Below, one piece after another: positions 1-5,803 of a DNA stretch of 15,383 nt (position 1 is its first letter; the number at the start of each line of letters is the position of its first letter). The notes under the pieces were generated by a model. The model was given only the letters and a program-made list of their open reading frames with translations, ran no database searches and was not told the origin of the DNA. This DNA comes from Desulfobacterales bacterium. GTDB lineage: Bacteria > Desulfobacterota > Desulfobacteria > Desulfobacterales > Desulfobacteraceae. Position numbers and translations under genes: made by a program. The stretch is taken from the NCBI GenBank assembly GCA_022361315.1, contig JAKSBB010000396.1, forward strand, positions 1-15,383, read 5' to 3'.

Positions 1-30
1 CACCTGCTGGTATTTAGGGATCTTTGACAT
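1..30 (-). CDS. 5' end of a divergent gene, possibly a GntR-type regulator (partial)
   Basis: Read on the minus strand, an ATG at 30-28 opens a frame that runs off the left edge and encodes MSKIPKYQQV. A GGAAG sequence lies four bases before the ATG, an acceptable ribosome binding site. The pattern of a short basic start followed by P-K-Y-Q-Q is common at the N-terminus of GntR-family DNA-binding proteins, where it precedes the winged-helix domain, but ten residues cannot prove a family. A regulator divergent from a transporter gene is a frequent arrangement and would fit the palindrome in the shared upstream region. This could equally be a chance open frame. Confidence 0.35.
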   Translation of the reverse strand, partial: MSKIPKYQQV

Positions 31-83
31 GATTCTTCCGGAGTTAGGGTACAATTATCTATTTTCTTGACCAGTACAGATAC

Positions 84-112
84 TTGATTATCACAATTGT
101 AATGAATACAAA
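84..112 (+). promoter_or_regulatory. Possible promoter and operator for the EamA transporter gene
   Basis: TTGATT at 84-89 and TACAAA at 107-112 are separated by 17 bases, a weak sigma-70-like pair. A perfect 8-base palindrome, ACAATTGT (93-100), lies in the spacer, where a bound regulator would block transcription. The whole 31-171 stretch is AT-rich and holds no gene. Both half-sites differ from consensus at two positions, so this is tentative. Confidence 0.3.
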
Positions 113-195
113 ACCGAATTTCTGTGGCTGTTCTTTTTTGACGGCAACGGTAAAATAAGTCATCATAAGAAATGAAGTTCTTAGGAGGCTTTAAA

Positions 196-1047
196 ATGAA
201 AAAAAATCCTATGCCGGTATTGATGCTGCTGGCCGCAGCCATACTCTGGAGTACCTCAGGCACATTGATCAAGATGGTTACCCTGCCGCCGCTGGCCATT
301 GCCGGATGGCGGAGTTTTGTGGCCGCTGTTTTTCTACTGGTGGTATGCAAAAAAGCGGTGAAAATTTCCTGGGACAGGGCCACATTGGGTGCAGCCGCAT
401 GTCTCGGCGCCTTCTGTATCTGTTTTGTATGTGCCACAAAACTGACCACCGCAGCCAATGCCATCGTTTTGCAATATACGGCTTCCGTTCTTGTGGCTGT
501 GCTGGCCCCCTACTTTCTGAATGAGCCCACCCGCCGCCTGGACTGGATCACCCTTGGCCTGGTGATTGTCGGGGTCTGCCTCTTCTTTCTGGATGATCTG
601 TCTGCGGACGGCAGGCTGGGCATATTCATCGGTATCCTGGGCGCCGTATTCTGGGCAATTACCATGATATTTCTCCGGCAGGCAAAGGACAATTCAACGG
701 CCTGGCCCCTGAGCCTTGGGAATTTCGTGGCTGCGGGCTTATGTCTTCCCTTTATGTTCGACCAGATGCCCGGTACCACAGATGTCCTGGGAATTATAGG
801 GTTAGGCACCATCTCCATCGGCGCGGGATATGCTGTGTTCTCCTATGCCATTAAAGAGGTACAGGCCCTGGAAGCCGTGTTGATCTGCAGTATTGAACCC
901 TTTATCAATCCCATCTGGGTCTTTCTGTTTGTGGGGGAAATGCCCGGTCCCGCAGCCATGGCCGGGGGAATGCTCGTCTTGACGGCGGTGACAGTGAGAA
1001 GTGTAATGACGGTAATAAAACCCGCCCGGGTGGGTGAACCCGCCTGA
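196..1047 (+). CDS. EamA/DMT-family inner-membrane transporter
   Basis: This 283-residue protein is a member of the drug/metabolite transporter superfamily with two tandem EamA domains and about ten predicted membrane helices. Family members export amino acids, metabolites or drugs; the substrate cannot be told from sequence. The early stretch LAAAILWSTSGTLIK and the late EPFINPIWVFLFVGE are typical of the first helix of domain 1 and of the E-P...G-E helix pair of domain 2. I chose the ATG at 196 because AGGAGG (183-188) lies seven bases upstream; an in-frame ATG at 172 would place that site inside the coding region. Length is normal for the family. The gene stands alone, ends in a strong terminator, and is divergent from a possible regulator at the left edge. 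Family assignment is secure, function in the cell is not. Confidence 0.93.
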   Translation: MKKNPMPVLMLLAAAILWSTSGTLIKMVTLPPLAIAGWRSFVAAVFLLVVCKKAVKISWDRATLGAAACLGAFCICFVCATKLTTAANAIVLQYTASVLVAVLAPYFLNEPTRRLDWITLGLVIVGVCLFFLDDLSADGRLGIFIGILGAVFWAITMIFLRQAKDNSTAWPLSLGNFVAAGLCLPFMFDQMPGTTDVLGIIGLGTISIGAGYAVFSYAIKEVQALEAVLICSIEPFINPIWVFLFVGEMPGPAAMAGGMLVLTAVTVRSVMTVIKPARVGEPA

Positions 1048-1065
1048 GGCAAGCGGGGAATAAAG

Positions 1066-1100
1066 TAAGGACCGGCAGCGGTATCCGCTACCGGTCCTTA
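1066..1100. terminator. Bidirectional intrinsic terminator between convergent genes
   Basis: The arms 1066-1081 and 1085-1100 form a 16-base-pair stem with one mismatch and a 3-base TAT loop. The stem starts with TAAGGACCGG and ends with its complement. It lies 18 bases after the EamA stop codon and 23 bases after the rubrerythrin stop, so it can serve both genes. The T tracts on either side are short (TATTGCATT on plus, ACTTTATT on minus). Confidence 0.85.
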
Positions 1101-1123
1101 TATTGCATTGTATAGATCTTTAC

Positions 1124-1624
1124 CTAAGCGACTTCTACAAATTTTGTACCGGGTACGTTGCAAACCGGACATTTGTCAGGGACACCGGCATCTACTGTAT
1201 GGCCGCATACCGGACAGATATGAATGTCGGAGCCAGGCAGGTCACTGCCGTCTTTTACCGCCTCAAGGGCTTTTGAGTACAGGCCGTGGTGGGTTTCTTC
1301 CACGGGCATGGCAAACTGGAAACTCTTAAGGGCTTTTTTATCACCGTCTTTCTCGGCCTCTGCAATGAAATCCGGATACATGGACTTAAATTCATGGGCC
1401 TCTCCGGAAATGGCTGCCTCAAGATTCTCCAGGGTGGAGTTAATCCCGCCCATGGCTTTCAGATGGGCATGGGCATGAATGGTTTCGGCTTCGGCAGCGG
1501 CACGGAACAATTTGGCCACCTGGGGGAACCCGTCTTTGTCCGCCTTGGCGGCAAATGCAAGATATTTACGGTTGGCCTGGCTTTCACCGGCGAATGCAGC
1601 AGCTAAATTTTCCATGGATCCCAT
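1124..1624 (-). CDS. Rubrerythrin (diiron peroxidase with C-terminal rubredoxin-like domain)
   Basis: Rubrerythrins reduce hydrogen peroxide to water in the cytoplasm of anaerobes, using electrons passed from a rubredoxin-type iron to a diiron centre. The 166-residue product has the ferritin-like four-helix part at about 5-125. Likely iron ligands are E14, E47 and H50 (in EAETIHAH), E75 and E78 (in GEAHEF), and an E109/E110 with H112/H113 pair (VEETHH). The C-terminal rubredoxin-like knuckle has C137-P-V-C140 and C152-P-V-C155. The length is a little short of the roughly 190 residues of classical rubrerythrin, mainly in the linkers. AAGGAG six bases before the first ATG favours the start at 1624; the ATG three codons later (1615) is less well placed. 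The gene is monocistronic, with a putative promoter at 1682-1711 and an inverted repeat at 1715-1738. Confidence 0.95.
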   Translation of the reverse strand: MGSMENLAAAFAGESQANRKYLAFAAKADKDGFPQVAKLFRAAAEAETIHAHAHLKAMGGINSTLENLEAAISGEAHEFKSMYPDFIAEAEKDGDKKALKSFQFAMPVEETHHGLYSKALEAVKDGSDLPGSDIHICPVCGHTVDAGVPDKCPVCNVPGTKFVEVA

Positions 1625-1681
1625 ATTATTCTCCTTTATCCTTCTGTAATTTAATTAAATGACGATCTACTGACAATCAGG

Positions 1682-1711
1682 GTTATACCAGAGGCCGGGG
1701 GCACCCCGCAA
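1682..1711 (-). promoter_or_regulatory. Putative rubrerythrin promoter
   Basis: On the minus strand TTGCGG (1711-1706) precedes TATAAC (1687-1682) with an 18-base spacer, and TGG directly before the -10 gives a partial extended -10. The -10 lies about 58 bases before the start codon. The -35 is poor, consistent with a promoter that depends on a regulator. Confidence 0.45.
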
Positions 1712-1714
1712 GAA

Positions 1715-1738
1715 AGAACCGAACTTGACTTTGGTTCT
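1715..1738. promoter_or_regulatory. Inverted repeat, operator candidate for rubrerythrin
   Basis: AGAACCGAA (1715-1723) and TTTGGTTCT (1730-1738) form 9-base arms with one mismatch around a 6-base centre. The repeat ends three bases from the putative rubrerythrin -35, a position suited to an activator or a repressor. No known regulator consensus is matched with confidence. Confidence 0.4.
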
Positions 1739-1819
1739 GTTTACTGCCAAAATGAGATCTTAATTTATACAAAATCGATATAAATTTGCCTAAAAACACG
1801 GTCCTGCTGGACTATATTC

Positions 1820-1829
1820 GTGTATACAC
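1820..1829. repeat. 10-base perfect palindrome GTGTATACAC upstream of the chemoreceptor gene
   Basis: GTGTATACAC is a perfect palindrome about 100 bases before the chemoreceptor start codon, flanked by TTC on the left and ACG on the right. It could be a small operator for that gene. Palindromes this short also arise by chance in AT-rich gaps. Confidence 0.3.
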
Positions 1830-1931
1830 ACGATATTAACAAACAGCGATAATCACATCGCAGCCCCACGTCTGCATTGGTTTGGGTATCCGGCATGTTC
1901 CGTCCCGGTACCAACCTTTAAGGAGAAACAC

Positions 1932-4040
1932 ATGAAGAACATCAAAATCGGATTCAAAATGGCCATCGGCTTCGGACTTCTCATCGGTTTCATGATCATC
2001 GGTGGGATTGTCTCCTTCAACACGGCGAACACCCTTTCGGGCCTCACCGAAAAGCTGTACATGCATCCCCTTGCCGTGGGTACAAGTATCCGGGACATTC
2101 AGACGGAACTGGTGGCCATCCACCGGTCCATGAAAGATGTGGCCATGTCCGAGACCATTGAACAGATGGAGAAAAACCAGGATATCGTCAATGAAAACGC
2201 GAAAAAGGCCATGGGCTTTTTCGCCCTGCTGAACGAACGGTTTCTGGGGGATAAAAGTGATATTCAGATGGCGGAGAAATTGTTTGCAGACTGGGCCCCC
2301 ATCAGGGATAAGGTCATCCAGCAACGGCGAATCCAGATTGAAAACAATGCCAATGAAATCACCCGCACCGAAGGGGCACCCCATGTGGCGAAAATCATGA
2401 AATCACTGGATGCCCTGATCGATTTCGCCAATGGTAAGGCAAAGGAGTTTAACGACAAGGCCCAGTCCCAGAGCAGCGACGCCGATGCCGCCGTCCTCGT
2501 GGGGAAATTCTACAAACACCCCTTTGCCGTTGCCACCACGGCTGTGGGAATCAAAACAAATACCATGACCATCCTGAAAGACATGAAAGACCTCTCCGTT
2601 GCACCGACACCGGAGCAGGTAAACGCCCTGTCTGAAAAGGTGACAAAGCTGGCCGACGAAACCCTGGGTAAATTCGGTTTGCTGAAAGAACGCTTTCTGG
2701 GGGACAAAACCATGATTCTCCAGGCTGAAAAATTGTTCGCGGACTGGAAGCAGATCCGGGATAAAGTCATTCAGATGCGGTTGGCCCAGGTCACGGCAAA
2801 CCCCAGGGAAATCACCATCAAGGAAGGGGCCCCCCATCTGGCAAAACTGATTGCCGTACTCAACAATATCCAAACTTTTGCGGACAACAAAGCGGTTGAG
2901 TTCCATACAAACTCTGAGAAACAGGCGGCAGGTTCCAATACGAAAATTATCATCCTGTTTGCTGTTGCCACCGTGCTTGGTCTTCTCATGGGGGTCATCG
3001 TCACCCGGGGAATTACCAATCCCATGAAAGAGGCCGTGAGCATGGCGGAAAAAGTGGCCAACGGCGACCTCACCCAGCAGTCTGCCATTGACCAGAAGGA
3101 TGAAATCGGTGTTCTGATCAAGGCGCAGAACACCATGACCCAGAACCTTAAGACCATGTTTGCCGATGTCATCGCCGGTGCCCAGACACTCACCGCCTCA
3201 TCCACGGAATTGTCCGCCGTCTCGGAACAGATCTCAGTCAATACGGACCAGACCGCGGATAACGCCAATTCAGTGGCAGGGGCTGCAGAAGAGATGTCAA
3301 CCAACATGAACTCTGTGGCCGCAGCCACCGAAGAAACAACGGCAAATATCCAGATGGTGGTTGCCGCAGCAGAGGAAATGACCTCCACCATCAATGAAAT
3401 CGCCACCAACACGGCCAAGGGCAGTGAGACCACGGCCAAAGCGGTTGAAAACGCCACCCAGGTTTCCCAGAAGGTGGATGAACTGGGTTCGGCAGCCCGG
3501 GAAATCAGCAAGGTAACCGAAACCATTGCTGATATTTCCGAGCAGACCAATCTGCTGGCATTGAATGCCACCATAGAGGCGGCCAGGGCCGGAGAAGCGG
3601 GTAAGGGGTTTGCCGTAGTGGCAGGAGAAATCAAGGATCTTGCCCAGCAGACCGCAGATGCCACCAGTGAGATCAGCGCCAAAATCCAGGATGTTCAGAC
3701 CACCACCCAGGAGTCCGTCGGGGCGATTGAATCCATCGTGACCGTCATCAATGAAATCAACGGCATCGTCACCACCGTGGCCACAGCCATTGAAGAGCAG
3801 TCCGCCACCACCCAGGAAATTGCAAATAACGTTACCCAGGCGGCGGCAGGCCTTGGCGAGGTGAATGAAAATGTCAACCAGACATCGGCCGTTGCCCTGG
3901 AAGTTACCCAGAGTATCACCAGCGTCAGTCAGGCAGCCAATGATGTAAACACCGGCAGCAGGCAGGTGCTGGGCAGCGCAGGGGAATTATCACGGCTGGC
4001 CGAAGACCTCAACGAAATGGTTGGCCGGTTTAAAATATAA
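1932..4040 (+). CDS. Methyl-accepting chemotaxis protein with duplicated sensor domain
   Basis: This 702-residue transmembrane chemoreceptor senses a ligand outside the inner membrane and controls the CheA kinase inside. In order: short cytoplasmic start, first membrane helix (about 10-30), a helical sensor region (about 32-335), second membrane helix (about 338-358), HAMP linker (about 357-410) and the long coiled-coil signalling domain (410-702). The conserved hairpin tip is clear, with [19 protein letters not shown] near 537-555 followed by [15 protein letters not shown]. The sensor region contains two copies of one module (residues 43-173 and 194-324) at a constant offset of 151 residues. 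The C-terminus ends GRFKI without the NWETF-type pentapeptide that tethers CheR in some receptors. AAGGAG six bases before the ATG supports the start. The gene appears monocistronic and no other chemotaxis gene is in view. The ligand is unknown. Confidence 0.95.
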   Translation: MKNIKIGFKMAIGFGLLIGFMIIGGIVSFNTANTLSGLTEKLYMHPLAVGTSIRDIQTELVAIHRSMKDVAMSETIEQMEKNQDIVNENAKKAMGFFALLNERFLGDKSDIQMAEKLFADWAPIRDKVIQQRRIQIENNANEITRTEGAPHVAKIMKSLDALIDFANGKAKEFNDKAQSQSSDADAAVLVGKFYKHPFAVATTAVGIKTNTMTILKDMKDLSVAPTPEQVNALSEKVTKLADETLGKFGLLKERFLGDKTMILQAEKLFADWKQIRDKVIQMRLAQVTANPREITIKEGAPHLAKLIAVLNNIQTFADNKAVEFHTNSEKQAAGSNTKIIILFAVATVLGLLMGVIVTRGITNPMKEAVSMAEKVANGDLTQQSAIDQKDEIGVLIKAQNTMTQNLKTMFADVIAGAQTLTASSTELSAVSEQISVNTDQTADNANSVAGAAEEMSTNMNSVAAATEETTANIQMVVAAAEEMTSTINEIATNTAKGSETTAKAVENATQVSQKVDELGSAAREISKVTETIADISEQTNLLALNATIEAARAGEAGKGFAVVAGEIKDLAQQTADATSEISAKIQDVQTTTQESVGAIESIVTVINEINGIVTTVATAIEEQSATTQEIANNVTQAAAGLGEVNENVNQTSAVALEVTQSITSVSQAANDVNTGSRQVLGSAGELSRLAEDLNEMVGRFKI
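2058..2450 (+). repeat. Sensor module, copy 1 (chemoreceptor residues 43-173)
   Basis: This copy begins YMHPLAVG and contains [21 protein letters not shown] and EGAPH. Each motif recurs exactly 151 residues (453 bases) later without a gap. The DNA copies have diverged at many third positions, so the duplication is old. Confidence 0.9.
2511..2903 (+). repeat. Sensor module, copy 2 (chemoreceptor residues 194-324)
   Basis: This copy begins YKHPFAVA and repeats [21 protein letters not shown] and EGAPH in the same spacing as copy 1. A short linker rich in S, D and A (about 176-193) joins the copies, close to the outer end of a helical bundle if each copy folds as a helical hairpin pair. Confidence 0.9.
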
Positions 4041-4054
4041 CCGGTCTGGTCTCC

Positions 4055-4083
4055 TTGACACTGCCGAATGTCGTTGGTATAAG
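4055..4083 (+). promoter_or_regulatory. Near-consensus sigma-70 promoter upstream of the MATE gene
   Basis: TTGACA (4055-4060) is a perfect -35 and TATAAG (4078-4083) matches the -10 consensus at five of six positions, with the ideal 17-base spacer. It is the best promoter match in the window. Transcription would begin near 4090 and run through the leader ORF and terminator into the MATE gene. Confidence 0.75.
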
Positions 4084-4118
4084 AAGCGCGTGATTCTAAG
4101 ATAGATGAGAAAGGTACT

Positions 4119-4220
4119 ATGATGACAACAACACATACACAGCGAACAAAACCCGAAGGATACCGCCTGACCGCGCGGTTTTCATGGGATCATTGTCACC
4201 ACAGGAGCGCCTTTTTATAG
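4119..4220 (+). CDS. Possible 33-codon leader peptide before the MATE gene
   Basis: A short frame opens with two consecutive ATG codons (4119 and 4122), with AAGG at 4111-4114 placed well for the second one. It begins MMTTTHTQRT and ends DHCHHRSAFL, so it is rich in threonine at the start and histidine near the end. It lies on the predicted leader transcript, about 30 bases before the terminator stem. It has no membrane segment and no family I recognise. It could be a regulatory leader peptide whose translation affects the downstream hairpin, a small protein, or a chance frame. I put the evidence for translation at weak to moderate. Confidence 0.35.
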   Translation: MMTTTHTQRTKPEGYRLTARFSWDHCHHRSAFL

Positions 4221-4249
4221 ACACGTACTTAAATTAGATCAACAAACGT

Positions 4250-4290
4250 AAAAGCCCGCTTCTCAAAAAGAAGCGGGCTTTTGTATTTTT
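4250..4290 (+). terminator. Strong intrinsic terminator / attenuator in front of the MATE gene
   Basis: The arms 4250-4263 and 4269-4282 pair perfectly over 14 base pairs around a 5-base loop, with the GC core GCCCGCTTCT. The 3' arm runs into TTTTGTATTTTT. The structure ends only two bases before the MATE ribosome binding site (GGAG at 4292-4295), so MATE mRNA must be read through it. It could end transcripts from the chemoreceptor gene, act as an attenuator for MATE, or both. Confidence 0.85.
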
Positions 4291-4304
4291 CGGAGACACA
4301 GACC

Positions 4305-5657
4305 ATGCTGAGTGCATCACAAAAAAAATTTTTAGGATTGTTGTGGACCCTGGCCCTGCCCATTGCCCTGCAGAACCTGCTGACATGTTCCATGGGGGTG
4401 ATTGATATCCTCATGGTGGGGCAGCTCCACGAAACCGCCATTGCGGCTGTGGGCATTGCCAACCAGTTTGTATTCATGTTTATCGTTATCCAATACGGTA
4501 TCCATTCCGGGGTGTCCATATTTACAGCCCAGTACTGGGGAAAACAGGATCTGAGCCGGATCAAACATCTGTCCGGCATGGGTATTTTGGCAGGGCTTAT
4601 GGTTGCGGCCGTTTTCAGCTTTGTGGCCCTGGTGCTGCCCCACCGCCTCATGGGACTTTTTTCCACCGACCCGGAGGTGATCCGCCTGGGGGTGGGATAT
4701 CTGGGGGTTGTGGGAGTGGCCTTCGCCTTTTCCGCAGTGAGCTTTTCCTTTATGGTCAATTTGCGGGCCATGGGATATGCCAACGTCCCGATGATCTGCT
4801 CGGTTGTGGCTGTGGGGTTGAACATCTTTCTCAACTATGTGCTCATTTTCGGTAAGCTCGGATTTCCCGAACTGGGGGTGACCGGTGCCGCCATCGCCAC
4901 CACCACAGCCAAAATAACGGAAGCACTGGTCATGGCAGGAATTATATATGGGAAGCGCTTGCCCCTGGCCGCGACTTTCAAGGAGATGTTCAGCTTTGAC
5001 ACGGCTTTTTTACGCCGGGTAGCCACCACCTGCTGGCCGGTGTTCCTCAACGAATTTTTCTGGGTAACCGGTATCAGCCTCTACAAATTGGTCTACGCCA
5101 GGCTCGGCACGGAATCCATCGCTGCGGTCAACATTGTGGCCACCCTTGAGGAATTCCTGTTCATTCCTTTTTTCGGTCTCTTTCACGGGGGGGCCATCAT
5201 GATCGGCAACAGCATTGGGGCCGGAAAGGAAAAAACCGCATACGCCTACGGGCAGTTTCTCTTAATCGCCCAGTTTCTGATGGCAGTGGCCGGGGGGCTT
5301 TTGATGATCCTGTCCAGGGATATGGTACTGTCATTTTACAATATTTCTCCCGGCACCTATGAAAACGCCTATTATCTGATGCTGGTATCCGGGATTTTAT
5401 TGTGGACCAAGACCACCAATTTCACCAACATTGTTTCCGTACTCAGGAGCGGCGGGGATACCCGTTTCGGCTTTTTTCTGGATCTCACGGGTGTATGGTG
5501 CATCGGGGTACCTCTGGCCTTTTTCGGGGCCTTTTACCTGGGGCTTCCGGTTTACTGGGTGATGGCCCTGATTGCCGTTGAGGAATTTTATAAACTCGGC
5601 ATCGGCATCCCGAGATTCTTTTCCAAAAAATGGATTCGGAACCTGGTGGCAGGCTAA
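4305..5657 (+). CDS. MATE-family multidrug/cation efflux transporter
   Basis: This 450-residue inner-membrane protein belongs to the multidrug and toxic compound extrusion family, which exports cationic or bulky compounds in exchange for sodium ions or protons. It shows the usual two six-helix halves: the first begins near PIALQNLLTCSMGVIDILMVG and contains GAAIAT at about residue 197, and the second carries GGAIMIGNSIGAGKEK and RSGGDTRF, both typical of the family. Length is normal. A TTG codon at 4281 could extend the frame by eight residues, but it lies in the terminator stem; GGAG (4292-4295) nine bases before the ATG at 4305 decides the start. The gene is preceded by a promoter, leader and terminator arrangement described separately. 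Which compound it exports cannot be read from the sequence; NorM-like or DinF-like subtypes are both possible. Confidence 0.93.
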   Translation: MLSASQKKFLGLLWTLALPIALQNLLTCSMGVIDILMVGQLHETAIAAVGIANQFVFMFIVIQYGIHSGVSIFTAQYWGKQDLSRIKHLSGMGILAGLMVAAVFSFVALVLPHRLMGLFSTDPEVIRLGVGYLGVVGVAFAFSAVSFSFMVNLRAMGYANVPMICSVVAVGLNIFLNYVLIFGKLGFPELGVTGAAIATTTAKITEALVMAGIIYGKRLPLAATFKEMFSFDTAFLRRVATTCWPVFLNEFFWVTGISLYKLVYARLGTESIAAVNIVATLEEFLFIPFFGLFHGGAIMIGNSIGAGKEKTAYAYGQFLLIAQFLMAVAGGLLMILSRDMVLSFYNISPGTYENAYYLMLVSGILLWTKTTNFTNIVSVLRSGGDTRFGFFLDLTGVWCIGVPLAFFGAFYLGLPVYWVMALIAVEEFYKLGIGIPRFFSKKWIRNLVAG

Positions 5658-5672
5658 CCTGAATATTTCAGG
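5658..5672 (+). other. Small hairpin directly after the MATE stop codon
   Basis: CCTGAA (5658-5663) and TTCAGG (5667-5672) pair perfectly around a TAT loop. No T tract follows, so it is not a convincing terminator; it may protect the 3' end of the MATE message. No better terminator is visible after MATE. Confidence 0.4.
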
Positions 5673-5686
5673 GATGAAAATGCAAA

Positions 5687-5725
5687 TGTGATACTTTTGT
5701 GATCTTTTTTCAAAGATTCTGTGAT
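5687..5725 (+). promoter_or_regulatory. Three phased TGTGAT direct repeats upstream of msrAB
   Basis: TGTGAT occurs at 5687-5692, 5698-5703 and 5720-5725. The starts are 11 and 22 bases apart, so all three face the same side of the helix. Direct repeats with about 11-base period are the usual target layout for OmpR/PhoB-family regulators, and such a regulator is encoded just downstream of msrAB. The hexamer also resembles half of a CRP-type site, which is an alternative. Confidence 0.5.
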
Positions 5726-5761
5726 TTGGGATGTTCACCTTAAGGCTAAGCAATAACAGCC

Positions 5762-5782
5762 GCCCCGGAATTTTTCCGGGGC
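5762..5782 (+). other. GC-rich hairpin in the msrAB leader
   Basis: GCCCCGGAA (5762-5770) and TTCCGGGGC (5774-5782) form a perfect 9-base-pair stem with a TTT loop, eight bases before the AAGGAG ribosome binding site (5791-5796). It is followed by ATTGAAAAAA rather than T residues, so it is unlikely to terminate transcription. It may stabilise the message or modulate translation. Confidence 0.5.
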
Positions 5783-5803
5783 ATTGAAAAAAGGAGACCC
5801 ATT

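Larger units (their letters stand above)
1625..1931. other. 307-base intergenic region between rubrerythrin and chemoreceptor genes
   Basis: No coding frame with a plausible start was found here. It holds the rubrerythrin promoter candidate (1682-1711), an inverted repeat (1715-1738), a palindrome (1820-1829) and the chemoreceptor ribosome binding site AAGGAG ending at 1925. A weak plus-strand promoter for the chemoreceptor could be TTGACT (1725-1730) with CAAAAT (1748-1753) after 17 bases, overlapping the inverted repeat. I looked for sigma-28 and sigma-54 elements and found none that were convincing. Confidence 0.5.

Noticed and set aside
31..83. TTGACA at 24-29 as a promoter for the EamA gene
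   Set aside because: The nearest TACAAT is 20 bases away, too far for a sigma-70 promoter, and the hexamer lies in the start of the divergent left-edge frame.
2771..3682. 303-residue open frame on the minus strand across the chemoreceptor gene
   Set aside because: It mirrors the alanine-, glutamate- and threonine-rich coiled coil of the chemoreceptor, has no family motif, and the plus-strand protein is unmistakable.
4025..4044. Inverted repeat CCGGTT...AACCGG across the chemoreceptor stop codon
   Set aside because: Only six base pairs with an 8-base loop and no T tract, too weak for a terminator.
4229..4834. 201-residue open frame on the minus strand over the MATE gene start
   Set aside because: It runs through the terminator stem and the conserved MATE N-terminus and shows no domain.
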